64,000 bases of DNA from Phaseolus vulgaris (GCF_000499845.2 NC_023749.2:36901843-36965842), one strand, 5' to 3'. Shown: positions 10,251 to 22,941, counted from the stretch's first letter. Numbers and translations are program-made. The notes: generated from the sequence alone by a model not told the origin.

Positions 10251-11394
10251 TGTACCGACCAGGTCATCGGGTGTGATGACGTGTCTTGCACGTGCCTAGG
10301 TGGGGGCGTGCTCAGTGGAACACATAGGCAAGAAAGATGGATGGTTCAGAGGTGAGCGTGGTCGCCGGTTCATGGAACTGGCGTTCTGCGATGAACATGC
10401 CCGGTTGTCGCCGGGTTGGCTCGTCATCAATGTATTTGGCGATTGGCGATCATGTAGCTCGACATCGCCGCAGGAAGCACGTCGCCAGATCTTCCGACAA
10501 GCTCAGATTGAAGTTGGTGAAGGCCCAGAGGTGTAAGTTCAAGTGTACAACTCCGGTGAGGCGATTGTTGCGCCAGCCTGGGGCGTGAAGGGTGTTTGGG
10601 TTGAGGGGATAGCTCGCCTATCAGCGACGGGATTCCCAGAGTGGACATTCGTTGATGGCAAGGTTTCCTCAGCCAGAACATGCATGGCGCAGCGGTAAGG
10701 AAGGTGCCGTTAGAGACAAGCGATATCACAGAGATGGTGCACTTTGCTGCACTCGATACTCGCCTTGTCGAGTGGTGCTCTAGAGCATGTCGCGTGTTAG
10801 TTTACTCCTTGAGTTGAGGACTTAGCCGCGCGACTGGCTACTACGCAGAAGTGACGTTCAAGTTGCCCCAGCCCAGATGACGACACGTGTAGGGTTTGAT
10901 GCTCTCAGTTACTCCAACCCAAGTGATGACACGTGTAGGGCTGGGAGAAATAAAGAAGTGACGCTCGAGTTATCCTAGCTCAGATGATGACACGTGTAGG
11001 GCTGGGTGCTACCTGCCATCCCAGCCCAGATGGCGACACGTGCAGGGCTGGATGCGAGCCATGCGTCCAAAAGCATAACGGCTTGGAGAGAGAAAAAACC
11101 TAGCTATAAAGGTAACCTTAACAGAATTTGCAGAGGTACGTTTTCATTACGACTCATTCTGCTAGGGTTGTGTGCTTTTCAGTACGGTCCTACAGAGCAT
11201 ATTTTCTCTCAGTTTTTTGGGTGTCCTTGTAACTGACTTGAGCGTCGAAGCGCCACCGGCCGCAGAGGCGCCACCGTGTATTTTTCAGGTTCTCAGAGAG
11301 GCCATTTGTGGTGTGGACTTGGAGGGCACGTGGTGTCAAGCTGGTGAGGAAGACCGTGACGAGGCAACGCTCTTGCGCTAAGTCAACCGGCAGG
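10251..11394 (+). repeat. 5' LTR of the second Tat element
   Basis: Begins TGTACCGACCAGG. It should end in GGATCA like its partner, but the last bases are lost where a deletion joins CAGGA to gag coding sequence. It contains four or five imperfect repeats of a block with ATGACGACACGTGTAGGG (10868-11050); the CACGTG in them is a G-box-like site. A TATA-like CTATAAAGG is at 11103-11111. Confidence 0.9.
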
Positions 11395-11929
11395 AGACTA
11401 ATCGCCCCCCAAGGTATGAGTTTGTAATGTGTTTGGCCGATTTGATCGCCATCCCAAACATTGCTGCCAGGCTCAAAGTGCCTGAGAAAACGACGGAGAA
11501 GGTTTTGGGGCCAAAGCCAGACGCATGGTGTGAGTTCCACAAGAGTTTTGGCCACTCTATCAACTCGTGTTTGGCTCTGGGACACCAGCTCGCCGAGCTG
11601 GTCAAATGTGGTTTCCTAAAGGATTACTTGCTAGAGAAGCAAGCGGACCAAGCGTCAGGATCTCAACCGGCGGGCAGCGGAGGGAAGCAGCACGAGGTGC
11701 CCATTCACGGTGAGATCCACACCATAGCCGGCGGATTCTCCGGCGGGGGGTGCACTGCGTCGCAACGCAAGAGGTATGCGAGGTCGGTAATGTCAGTGGA
11801 AATCTATGAGGATCACTCGCCCGACGTGGACATCACGTTCACCAAGGGGGATCTTAGGGACGTGGTGCCTCACGACAACGACCCTATTGTGATCTCGCTT
11901 GTCACGGTGAGAAGGACTGTCCACCGGGT
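11395..11929 (+). pseudogene. Gag, C-terminal part only (fused to the truncated 5' LTR)
   Basis: The frame is open from the LTR junction and encodes the last part of gag: RPPRYEF, then WCEFHKSFGHSINSCLALG, a zinc-knuckle-like Cys/His cluster, then HTIAGGFSGGG and the linker to protease. The capsid-like gag domain that normally precedes this is missing, as are the primer-binding site and the start codon, removed by one deletion. Near 11929 the frame shifts by one base relative to the protease that follows. Not functional. Confidence 0.85.
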
Positions 11930-14900
11930 GTGGTCGACCAAGGAAGTTCAGCAGATGTGTTGTTTTGGCCGACTTTTGAGAAGTTACAACTGTCCCCCGA
12001 TCAACTGAGACCATATGGGGGCTGCTTGTACGGTTTTGCCGGGGACCAAGTGGAGGTGAGGGGGTATATGGAGTTGAGGACGACCTTCACTGACGGTTTG
12101 GCCTCACGAACGGAGAAGATCATGTATCTTGTTGTAAACGCCCCGTCAACGTACAACATACTGTTGGGAAGGCCAACGCTCAACAGAACAGGAGCTGTGC
12201 CTTCGACAAGGCACATGAAGGTCAAGCTGCCGTCTATGGAGGGCATGATTATCACTATTTGCTCTGACCAGAAGGAGACAAAGAAGTGTTACGAAAACAG
12301 CCTTAAGAACAAGAGGTCTGTGTGCCACGTAACCACAACGCCTCCCCCTGGCGTGGAGCCGGAGCGCGAATCCCGGCGAGTTTCGGATACGGCGTTAGAG
12401 GTGGTCGCCGATGGCGATGTGCCGATGGGGAATGTAGAGGTGAGGTCAGAGAGCTGGGAGGGAGAAAGAAACTGCTCGGAGACCGCCAGAGAAACCGGTA
12501 TCGCGAGGGCCCTGATCGCCAGCGAAAGGAGACCTCAGCCAGTAGAGGAATGGCTCGAGAAGGAGATTAGCGGTAAGGTGTTTAAGTTGGGAAGAACCCT
12601 GGATAGCGAGACGCAAGACCAAATCGCCAAGGTGATAAGTAGACACCTGGATGCGTTTGCGTGGGCTGCTTCAGATATGCCGGGAATCGACCCCGATTTC
12701 TTGTGCCATCGTTTAGCAATGGACCCCCAAGTCAGGCCCATCCGCCAAAGAAGAAGAAAGTTCAATGAGGAGAAGAGACAGGCGATCAAGGAAGAGACAC
12801 AGAAACTCCTTGCAGCGGGCCACATCAGGGAGATCCAATATCCAGAATGGCTCGCTAATGTTGTTCTGATCAAGAAGAGCAGCGGGAAATGGCGGATGTG
12901 TGTTGACTTTACAGACCTGAACAAGGCCTGCCCAAAGGATTCTTATCCTTTGCCAAGCATAGACGCCCTGGTAGACAGTTCATCGGGGTGCAAGCTGCTC
13001 AGTTTTCTGGATGCCTTCTCGGGGTACAACCAAATCAAAATGCACCGCATGGACGAAGAGAAGACCGCCTTCATGATGGAAAGGTCATGCTATTGCTACA
13101 GGGTGATGCCCTTCGGGTTGAAGAATGCAGGGGCCACATACCAAAGGCTGATGGACAAGGTGCTCGCACCCATGCTCGGAAGGAATGTGCAGGCATACGT
13201 CGACGACATGGTCGTGACGTCCCTGGAGAAAGACAAGCACGTCGCCGACCTGGAAGAGTTGTTCATCACGATAGCCAGGTACAAGCTGAAACTGAATCCT
13301 AAAAAGTGTGTTTTTGGTGTAGAAGCAGGGAAATTTCTGGGGTTTCTCCTGTCAGAGAGGGGAATCGAGGCTAACCCCGAGAAGTGCGCCGCCATTTTGG
13401 CAATGAGGAGCCCCGCCAATGTGAAGGAGGTGCAGCAACTCACGGGGCGGATGGCCGCCCTGTCCCGATTCGTATCGGCAAGCGGAGAGAAGGGCCACCC
13501 ATACTTCCAATGTTTGAAAAGGAACAACAAGTTTGTTTGGACAAAGGAGTGTGAGGAGGCCTTCGTAAAGCTCAAGGAATATTTGGCGAGCCCTCCAGTT
13601 CTGTGCAAGCCCCAAGCCGTAACACCGCTCAGGCTGTACTTTGCCATAACTGAGAGGGCGATCAGCGCAGTGCTCGTGCAGGATCAGGATCAGATCCAAA
13701 GGCCCATATATTTCGTTAGCAAGGTGCTGCAAGGCCCAGAGGTGAGGTACCAGGCCCTAGAAAAGGCAGCATTAGCGGTTGTATTCTCGGCGAGGAGATT
13801 GCGCCATTACTTCCAGAGCTTTACGGTATTGGTGATGACTGATCTGCCAATCCAGAAGGTTTTGAAGAAACCCAATGTGGCCGGAAGGATGGTGAAGTGG
13901 GCAGTCGAGCTGTCGGAGTTCGACATCAAATATGAACCCTGGGGATCGATCAAGGGGCAAGTCTTCGCCGATTTTGTGGTCGAGTTGTCCTCTGAAGTAG
14001 CACAAAACGCCGAGGATGACTTTCGCTGGGTACTCTCGGTTGATGGGTCGTCCAACCAGCTGGGCAGCGGGGCTGGGGTCATTTTGGAAGGGCCCAACGG
14101 AGTGTTGATAGAGCAATCATTGAGGTTTGCTTTCAAAGCAAGCAACAATCAAGCAGAGTACGAGGCTTTGATCGCCGGAATCCTGCTGGCGAAGGAAATG
14201 GGGGCGAGAGTGCTGATGGCCAAGAGCGATTCGCTGTTGGTCACTGGACAAGTGACTGGCGAGTTCCCTGCCAAAGACCCGCAGATAGCAGCCTACTTGG
14301 AGTACGTGCAAGAGCTAAGGAGATCTTTCGCTTCATTTGAAGTGGTGCACGTGCCGAGAGAACAGAATGCCCGAGCTGACTTGCTAGCCAAGCTCGCCAG
14401 TTCGGGCAAGGAGGGCAAGCAGATGACTGTCATTCAAGAAACCTTGAAAGCGCCTGGAGCATTCATGGCAGACCACCAGGTTCTTCATGTTTGCAGATCA
14501 ATGGAAAGAACGGTGAGAAGTCATAGATCCCTAACGCAGGAAACTCTGAGGACGCCGAGGGTCAGAGCGCGCCTAGCGGAAGGGGCGAGATCGATGCAAG
14601 TTTGCGCTGTCCACGAACCAGACATGTGGATAACGCTATACCAACGCTATTTAGCGGATGGTGTGCTTCCAGTTGACTCAACTGAGGCCAGAAAGATAAA
14701 GAAGAGCTCCAACAAGTTTACCCTTATTGACGGCGAGCTGTACAGATTTGGATTTATACACCCTCTTCTTGTATGTGTACACGGAGAGAAGTGCACGAGG
14801 ATTATGGCTGAGCTCCATGAGGGGATTTGCGGGAGCCACATTGGAGGTCGATCGCTGGCAACAAGGACTATCCGTGCAGGCTATTACTGGCCTACGATGA

Positions 14901-15832
14901 GAGAAGATTGCAAGCAATGCCAGCAGCACGCCGACTGGCATAAGGCGCCCCCATAAGAGTTAAAGTCAATCTACAGTCCTTGGCCGTTCCACACGTGGGG
15001 AATCGACATCCTGGGACCCTTCCCATTGGCAATCAGACAAATGAAGTATTTGGTTGTGGCGATCGAATACTTCACGAAATGGATTGAAGCAGAACCAGTG
15101 GCCCAGATCACCGCACACAAAATCCAGAGTTTCGTATGGAAGAATATTGTGTGTCGTTTTGGCGTGCCCAAGCGTCTAGTATCAGACAATGGGACCCAGT
15201 TCGCAAGCCACCTGTTGAAGAAACTTTGCGAGGACATCGGGACACAACAAGTGTTTGCATATGTGGAACACCCGCAAACCAATGGGCAAGTGGAGTCCGC
15301 TAATCGGGTTCTGCTCAGAGGATTGAAGAGGAGGTTGGAAAAGGCCAAGGGGTCTTGGGCTGAGGAGGTTCCCCGCATAGTGTGGGCATACCATACTACT
15401 GAGCAATCGGGAACCCACGAAACCCCGTTTAGCTTGGTGTACGGGTGCGACGCGATGATCCCAGTTGAAATCCAAGAGAGCTCGCCGAGGTTTCTGAACT
15501 TCGTGTCAGAAGACTCGAACAAAGAGAGGAGGATGAACTTGGATATGCTGGATGAGGTCAGGGAGGAAGCGCGGGTGAAGGCCGAAGCAGTAAAGAGAAG
15601 GGTCGAGCGCAAGTACAACTCCAAGATAAAGCCGAGTCAGTTCGGAGATGGCGATCTGGTGATGAGGAAGGCCCATCAATACGAGATGGAAAACAAATTG
15701 TCGCCCAAGTGGACCGGTCCATTCAGAATAACCGAAGCACTCGGGAATGGCGCCTACCGCTTGGAGACGTTGGAGGGAGGGGCGATCCCCCGCACATGGA
15801 ACGCCACCCACCTCAAGTTTTACTACAGCTAA
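11930..15832 (+). pseudogene. Pol polyprotein: protease, RT, RNase H, second RNase H, integrase
   Basis: Domains in order, residues counted from 11930: aspartic protease with VDQGSSADVLFWPTF (1-130); reverse transcriptase with KKSSGKWRMCVDFTDLNKA, FLDAFSGYNQIKM and active-site AYVDDMV (about 285-500); RNase H (about 560-650); second RNase H with SVDGSSNQLGSGAG and NARADLLAKLASSG (about 700-825); integrase. The single frame is broken once, by TAA at 14954-14956, where the first Tat copy has a glutamate codon; the frame resumes immediately. The integrase zinc finger (HEGICGSH...CKQC) looks about ten residues short between the His and Cys pairs, so it may carry a small deletion. DDE residues are present in the downstream part (VSDNGTQFAS, PQTNGQVESANR). 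Confidence 0.92.
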
Positions 15833-16192
15833 GGCATTGTAAGTAGCAATAAAATCCAACAGTTTGAGATGTATCAGTTGAAACAATTTTTCAAGGGGGC
15901 ACTCTTTTCCCCGAGAAGGGTTTTTAATGAGGCCACCCAATAAAGAAAGTTTCGAAGTTTCTAGAAGTTTCCCAGTTATTAAATTTGCATGCTATTTGTT
16001 TTTTAAGTTTGCGAGGAAAGATAAGAAATAGTAAACCCAAATCGCATGCATCCAGTACAAAATTTTCGAAACGTGAAGTCTTTAAAATCCTCATCGCCAC
16101 CCAGCGACCGGAGGTACAAGTTTAAGTTTTAAGTCCTCTTCGCCACCTGGAAATCGGAGGCACAAGTAGATTTAAATTTTTTCTGACCGCCG

Positions 16193-16450
16193 CTAGGTGA
16201 GTAAGAGATTTAGAAAAGACCTCCTCGCCTTGAGCGAGTGCAGGCGAGAAAGAGATTTAGAAAAGACCTCCTCGCCTTGAGCGAGTGCAGGCGAGAAAGA
16301 GATTTAGAAAAGACCTCCTCGCCTCGAGCGAGCGTAGGCGAGAAAGAGATTTAAAAAGACCTCCTTGCCTCGAGCGAGCACAGGCGAGAAAGAGATTTAA
16401 AAGACCTCCTCGCCTCGAGGGAGCGTAGGCGAGAAAAGATTAAAGTCCTA
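16193..16450 (+). repeat. Tandem repeat, about 46 bp x 5-6
   Basis: Units contain GACCTCCTCGCC, a GAGCGAG block, AGGCGAG and AAAGAGATTTA. It occupies the same place as the arrays of the first Tat copy but has different unit length and sequence, so the position is conserved and the repeat is not. 15833-17400 otherwise holds only diverged single units and untranslated sequence. Confidence 0.9.
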
Positions 16451-17277
16451 CTCGCCATGAGCGAGCACAGGCAAGAACAGATCGCAAGACCTCTTTGCGT
16501 GAGCAAGTTGAGGCAAGTTGAAAGCCCTCAGTGCATCCGGGGGGGGGGAGGAGATGTAGCCCCTGGGCAAGTTGAGGCATTAGGAAAAGTCTTTCTCACC
16601 CTCGAGTGAGTTCAGGCAAGATGAAACTGAAAAGTCAGGGGTGTTCACGATCTCAAGTATGGGAAATGAGGGTTGGAGAAGAACTCTTTCCCCTTGAGTG
16701 AGACACCAATATTGACCTAGTAAGACCAGTTAAGTTAGAAGTTAAAGGGTGGTGGGAGAGGTTCGCAGAGGGCACCCCACCACCCAGATGATTGTTCTGA
16801 AACCCAGGGAGGTAGAGAAGGATCCGAAAGGCGGCTCTACCCCCAGATGGGGGAACAAGGAGATAAGCAGTCCCAGAATAAGAAGGTGGGAAAATCGGGA
16901 GCGGCCCCGTCGGGACGCGTTCGATTGAAAGGAAGGTGGCGTTGCCAGAAACCCATGTTCTAAGATTGAGGTATAAGGAGAACCGCATGGCGAGAGCCGC
17001 ACCACCGAAGTTCTGAGCGACGATGTAGAGATGCCTTTGGCCCTTGATGGGTCAGGCGAGAGAAGTTCCAGGTGCTAAGTAAATAGTTTCGTACTAAACG
17101 TTATCGTTTCAAATTAACCATTTGTTTAAGTTAAGGTGGTTTGCAGAAAGTTAAGCACCGGTGAGTGCAAAGTGCACTGAGTTTTAAAAGTTAAGTACAG
17201 GTTGGGGCGAAGTACATGAGTTAAGAAGCAGTTCGAAACAATTAATCACACGGCAGATAAGTCGAAAGATTAACATA

Positions 17278-17280
<3 letters not shown>

Positions 17281-17331
<51 letters not shown>
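17281..17331 (+). repeat. (TA)n(TG)n microsatellite
   Basis: About 15 TA dinucleotides followed by about 10 GT dinucleotides, just past the 3' end of the antisense gene. A six-frame ORF running through it is spurious. Confidence 0.95.
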
Positions 17332-17401
17332 AACATAAGTATTAAACAGTTCGAACAGAATGAAAATATTACATATGGGTCAGAGTGAGGCACGAAGGGT
17401 T

Positions 17402-19788
17402 TTAAGGCGATGGATCAGCTGGGGGCACGATTTTGCCATCGACCACTTCGCTGTACACGGAGAACTCGGACAGGTCCAGATCGGGAAACTTGCAGGCGAA
17501 TTGCTCCAGAGCTACCCCGAAGCCGGAAATGAGAACTTGGGCGGCCTCGAGCTGGAGCTCTTCCACTTTTGCTTTGAGCTCGTTGTTCTCTTCGCGAGCC
17601 CGGGCCAACTCAGCAGCAGTCTCACCTAGTTCTTTGGTCGCCTTATCCCGATCTTGCTCGACTTTACCCAGAAGAACTTCCCTTGCGGTTGACTTCTTTT
17701 CGAGCTTGGACACTTGAGCCTCGTCGGCCTTTCTCGCCTCCACCAGCTCCGCAACCTGCTTCCTCAGGGGGACGAGCTTGCTCTCCAAGTCTATGGTCTC
17801 CTGAACCTTATCATGCAGCTTTCTACGCAGCTCATTCTTGTTATCGCGCACACTTCTGAGCTCGTCTTTGAGCGCGTTTTCGACCCGCAAAAACTCGATG
17901 CCTTGCAGCAGCATGTCGCACTTGACCTTGTCGGTTTCAGCCTTCGCGGTGCTGGCCGCCTCTTTGTAGATGCGACAATCGAGTTCAACTTTCTCCAAGT
18001 GGTCTTTTAATCCTTCAGCGACGATGTGAGGAAGGTTTTCGTCGGCCATAGCATGTTGGCGGGCGTTAAAGTTCTTCAAGGCCTCTTGGAGAGAAGTCGG
18101 AAGGCCCGGTGTTGACGGTGGGGGCGGAGGCTGGTGCTCACCACCGCCCTCACAAGTTTGGATGGCGAGGGAAGTTTCGAGGCGCGGTGGTGGGGTCGGG
18201 AGCTCTTCGATAGCTTGTGAGGAAATCTGCGTGTCGGCGAGCTACTCAGGAGCGACCTCAGCCACCGAGGTGTTCGAAACAAGAACATCCCCAGCAGACT
18301 CGAATGGTGTAGAGGCGCTGGGGGGGTTCTCGATGAAGTCTGGGGCGGCGTTCTCAGCGGCTGGAGGCTCAACCACGGCCCTCCTTTTCCTCTTGCAGAC
18401 CAGCCTGTATTCGGTGCTTTCATCCGTTTCTTCGTTTGATACCACCCTGGGGGCTTTCCTTTTAGCCTTCTTCAGGGGGAGTTTCTTACGTTGGGGGGCT
18501 GGAGGAGCAGCAATTGTGGGTGGACCAACCGGCGGGGACTTGTCTTGAGTAGCGGCGATCTCCGCAACAGAGTTTGGCACGGTTTGGGAACCCGCCGTGA
18601 GTTTGTGGAGCTTGCCTATGGCTCGTAGCTCAGCAATCCGATCCTTTCCCAGCATCATATCTGCATTAGCGACACACAGTTATCACAAAGTTTCGACAGT
18701 CAACGAGGTACAGAAAGATAAACAAAAGAAAACAATGCGTGGGAAAGTTAAAACGACATGAGAGTCGTAACAGCAACATCAAAGCAAAGGCAGGGCGATA
18801 CAAGTATAAGCTAAGGGATCTCAAAGACCCGAGAACGAACCTATGTGAACATCTAGCTGGTCTTCGAGAAACTCGAAGGTGATGATGGAGGAAGTGGGCA
18901 GAACCACGTTGGAAGAGGCGACCATTTTCCAGAAGCCGCACAAGTCCTTGTCAAGGTCTCCCATTTTCTCTAGCCCCCGAGCCTTCCTGAAGCTTGAGTC
19001 TTTCTTTCCCTTGTTCACCCAGTACAAGGGAAATCCGTCGAGAAGGGCAGGGTCTTGATCGTTGCAACACATACGCACGAACTTCCCCTTCCAATCCTTA
19101 TAGGATTGCTAGAAAATGGAGAGGATAGACCTCCCAGCGACCTCGTTGAGGCTGACCCATTGGCGATCACCCGGGTTCTTCGCCTCGAACAAGTACAAGA
19201 ATACGTCGACAGAAGCCGGGAATCCCAAGTGGGCGCAGAGAATCTGGTAAGCTCGCACGAACGCCCAACTGTTGGGATGGAGCTGGGCGGGGGCAATGTC
19301 GAGCTCGGTCAGAAGGTCCCTCTCGAAGCGTGTGAAGGGAAACCGGAGTTTGAGCTTCTTGAACATAGTTGTGTATATGAAGCAGAAGGGGGTCTCGTCG
19401 CTCCCCTGATCATCGGTGCAGATTGGCTCACCGGGAGGACAAGGCCGCATGACCATTCTGTTGTCATGCTCTTTATTGAAAGAAAGGTTTTCCCTGTCAC
19501 CCTTCTTGAGGCAGAGGATGTCAAGGTCGGAGTTAACGGACGAGGTTTCACCCAACAAGGTCGCGGAGGCCCACAGGTATAGACGCTTATAGTCTGGGAG
19601 AGGTTTCACCATCGCTTTGGTTTGTGGTGGGTTTGGTTGTGGTTGGCTGGGATGAGAGGACGCGGGTCTCGCGACTCGGTCGGAAGGGACGTTGGAACCC
19701 CTTGGGGGGTCGCGGGAAGATGAGGGGTTTGTCCTACGGGTTTTCGCGGAGATGGAGGAGGGTTTGGTGTGGTTTTTGGACGAGTCAT
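17402..19788 (-). pseudogene. Antisense two-exon gene of the second Tat element, broken copy
   Basis: Homologue of 2587-5220. Exon 1 is 19788-18841 and exon 2 is 18660-17402; intron 18840-18661 has donor CACATAG|GTTCG and acceptor AATGCAG|ATATG at the same positions and phase as in the first copy. Three defects: a frameshift near 19612 after the Pro-rich start, a CAG-to-TAG stop at 19109-19111 (after GRSILSIF), and a TAG stop at 18242-18244 (after SVAEVAPE). Between defects the protein is conserved: FERDLLTELDIAPAQLHPNS, the NLS-like LKKAKRKAP, the long coiled coil and the C-terminal FPDLDLS and EVVDGKIVPP motifs. Conservation of both ends and of the splice sites argues that the gene is a regular part of this family. 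Confidence 0.85.
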
Positions 19789-20349
19789 TGACGAAGCTGC
19801 AAGAAGACGAAAAGGCATAAGAGTTCGCAAACAGAAAGACTTGACGGAAGGGGAGAAGAAGGAAGAAGAATAGGGGTTCGCAGAGAAAGGTTCAGGAACC
19901 CTAAGCGAGGAAAAAGGAAAACAAAACAGAGAAACATCCCACAACGTATGCTCCAGACAAGTATTGGATGGTGCAAACCGATTAAAATGCAGCAAATATC
20001 AGTAGGAGTGACAAAAGAGTTACCTTTGTATGATCAGAAGAGTGGCCAAAAGGATGGAGGTTGGGAGAATCGGAGCGTTCGCTGGAGCGTTTTGAGAGTT
20101 CGAAGAGAGGTGGAAGATAATGAAACAGTGAAATGACGCGAAGGGTTTAAGAGTTTCGAAGAATGTCGAACGTTGCGAGAAGCGCAAACGACAGTGAACA
20201 ATGGCCTTTGATGGGTCCACGTGTCGAATGATCGAAGGAGTTGGTGAAATGTCAAGTCGGTGAACAGTTTTAGCGCCAACGCGCAAAGCCACGTAAGCCG
20301 CCAGATTTAAACCTCTTTAGTCTCCTTGCTGAACAAGTCGCAGCTCGAG

Positions 20350-20362
20350 ACTGGGGGGCTTG
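20350..20362 (+). other. Polypurine tract of the second Tat element
   Basis: ACTGGGGGGCTTG next to the 3' LTR, identical to the tract at 5811-5823. Confidence 0.8.
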
Positions 20363-21511
20363 TGTACCGACCAGGTCATCGGGTGTGATGACGTGTCTTG
20401 CACGTGCCTAGGTGGGGGCGTGCTCAGTGGAACACGTAGACAAGAAAAGATGGATGGTTCAGAGGTGAGCGTGGTCGCCGATTCATGGAACTGGCGTTCT
20501 GCGATGAACATGCCCGGTTGTCGCCGGGTTGGCTCGTCATCAACGTATTTGGCGATTGGCGATCATGTAGCTCGACATCGCCGCAGGAAGCACGTCGCCA
20601 GATCTTCTGACAAGCTCAGATTGAAGCTGGTCAAGGCCCAGAGGTGTAAGTTCAAGTGTACAACTCCGGTGAGGCGATTCTTGCGCCAGCCTGGGGCATG
20701 AAGGGTGTTTGGGTTGAGGGGACAGCTCGCCTGTCAGCGACGGGATTCCCAGAGTGGACATTCGTTGATGGCAAGGTTTCCTCAGCCAGAGCATGCATGG
20801 CGCAGCGGTAAGAAGGGTGCCGTTAGAGACAAGCGATATCACAGAGATTGTGCACTTTGCTGCACTCGATATACGCCTTGTCGGGTGGTGCTCTAGAGCA
20901 TGTCGCGTGTTAGTTTACTCCTTGAGTTGAGGACTTAGCCGCGCGACTGGCTACTACGCAGAAGTGACGTTCAAGTTGCCCCAGCCCAGATGACGACACG
21001 TGTAGGGTTTGATGCTCTCAGTTACTCCAACCCAAGTGATGACACGTGTAGGGCTGGGAGAAATAAAGAAGTGACGCTCGAGTTATCCTAGCTCAGATGA
21101 TGACACGTGTAGGGCTGGGTGCTACTTGCCATCCCAGCCCAGATGGCGACACGTGCTGGGCTGGATGCGAGCCACGCGTCCAAAAGCATAACGGCTTGGA
21201 GAGAGAAAAAACCTAGCTATAAAGGTAACCTTAACAGAATTTGCAGAGGTACGTTTTCATTACGGCTCATTCTACTATGGTTGTGTGCTTTTCAGTACGG
21301 TCCTACAGAGCATATTTTCTCTCAGGTTTTTGGTTGTTCTTGTCACTGACTTGAGCGTCGGAGCGCCACCGGCCGCAGAGGCGCCACCGTGTGTTTTTCA
21401 GGTTCTCAGAGAGGCCATCTGTGGTGTGGACTTGGAAGGCACGTGGTGTCAAGCTGGTGAGGAAGACCGTGACGAGGCAACGCTCTTGCGCTAAGTCAAC
21501 CGGTAGGATCA
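20363..21511 (+). repeat. 3' LTR of the second Tat element
   Basis: TGTACCGACC...GGTAGGATCA, followed by the TSD AATCA. It keeps the CACGTG-containing internal repeats (20985-21165) of its partner. This copy retains the intact 3' terminus that the 5' LTR lost. Confidence 0.95.
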
Positions 21512-21758
21512 AATCACATAAGAAGGCGACTATTTACCATACCCGCCCTTAAAATCCTTTGTGCAGGCGACTATTTACCATAGCCGCCTTCTTATGTGCT
21601 TTATAAGGGCGATTTTTACCATATAATCCTTTGCACCTTTGTAGATGATAACTTTTTTAGTACATTCTATTTAATACTAATTCCCATCTAAATTGACATG
21701 TTCAAGTATAACCCAACCAGACAAATACATAAATTCAGAGAATCAAATTATATATATT

Positions 21759-22941
21759 TGATCCTGCCGACAACTCGAGCGTGGAGGAATTGCCTTGTCG
21801 TTTGCTTGACCCGCCTATGGCAACTGTGCTATCTGCAAGAACACTCTTAGAACCTCCTTCTCTGGGAACTCCGAACGCAACCTGCAAACACACAGACAGC
21901 GCCTCTAGCGGCCGTTTGCACTCCGACGCTCAAGTTAGATCACAGAATCACTAGAAAAATAATGTGTGTAAAAACAGTATTTGTGTATTTCTCTCTGATT
22001 CCCTTTTTATCTCCCTCTGTGTCTGTGCCTAACAGAATTCTGCTACGCTGTTCTCTGCGTGTGTCAGAATTCTGTTATGCTTTTGTACGAAAACGTACCA
22101 CAGTCAGGGTCGTGGGTGTCTGGGTTTTCTGTCTGTACCTTTCACGACACGGAGTGCACCTTTATCTGGGCCGCGCCCCTCTCAGACAGTGACACGTGGA
22201 GGCATGCAACTCACATCTAACCGTGCACGTGCCACCACCTGAAGGGCTCTAGCGCATCTCTTTGTGCGCCTAAGTTATTCCCTTGCGGAGTAACTTAGCG
22301 CGTTTCTTCCATCTGGGTGAAATCGCACATTCCCAGGAGAACGCCAGGTGTGGCTGGACTAGGCACACTCACCAAGCATTGCTCTCTGCATACACGATTT
22401 CCCCTTCACGATGCCATGCACGTAATGGGTTGAGAGAGTAACCAATCACTGACCGGTTTACTGACTCCCTCAGGCCACTCTCGTGCACGACTACACCGAC
22501 GAGGAGCTCTTCTTTCTCTGAGGTATGATCATGCGAGGTCCATGCTTAACGCTCTCGCTGGGAATCTCAGTCCCAGTTTAACTGCGTGTAACACGAAACC
22601 CCGATGATCATGCACCCGATGACTGATCGGTGCTCTATTGCTTCTCGCGTTCTCCCCCGGGTGTTTATCTTGGAACTGATCTGTCCGTGGCCACTCGGTT
22701 ACTGACCACCGATCTCCATACCGGGGGATCTCCTCCATGATTACTCTGCCACCTGATCCACGTGTCCCCCGTTTATCTTGGAACTGATCTGTCGGTGGCC
22801 ACTCGGTTACTGACCACCGATCTCCATACCGGGGAATCTCCTCCATGATTACTTTGCCACCTGATCCACGTGTCCCCCAGCGAGTGGTCCATGTGGTTAT
22901 CTGCTGCTGACGTCATCGACTACCGATGACCGATCGGATCA
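21759..22941 (-). repeat. Solo LTR of a Tat-related element, minus orientation
   Basis: Reads TGATCCTGCCGAC...CGATCGGATCA on the plus strand, with a 5-bp TSD ATATT at 21754-21758 and 22942-22946. On the minus strand its 3' portion shares the CTTGAGCGTCGGAGTGC and GGCCGC blocks with the Tat LTRs, but the rest is different, so it is a distinct family. There are no internal sequences, as expected after LTR-LTR recombination. Confidence 0.9.
22662..22879. repeat. 109-bp tandem duplication inside the solo LTR
   Basis: Two copies of a 109-bp block starting GTTTATCTTGGAACTGATCT, differing at only a few positions. It lies in the U3 side of the minus-oriented LTR, where duplicated regulatory blocks are common. 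Confidence 0.9.

Larger units (their letters stand above)
10251..21511 (+). mobile_element. Complete Tat-lineage gypsy retrotransposon, 11.3 kb
   Basis: LTRs at 10251-11394 and 20363-21511 and a 5-bp TSD AATCA at 10246-10250 and 21512-21516. In order: truncated gag, protease, RT, RNase H, second (archaeal-type) RNase H, integrase, tandem repeats, antisense two-exon gene, polypurine tract. The double RNase H marks the Tat lineage. By eye the LTRs differ at roughly three to four dozen of about 1140 positions, mostly transitions, indicating a moderately young insertion. The primer-binding site and 5' gag are deleted. Confidence 0.95.

Noticed and set aside
22529..22846. Minus-strand ORF with a repeated peptide
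   Set aside because: The repeat is only the 109-bp DNA duplication within the solo LTR.
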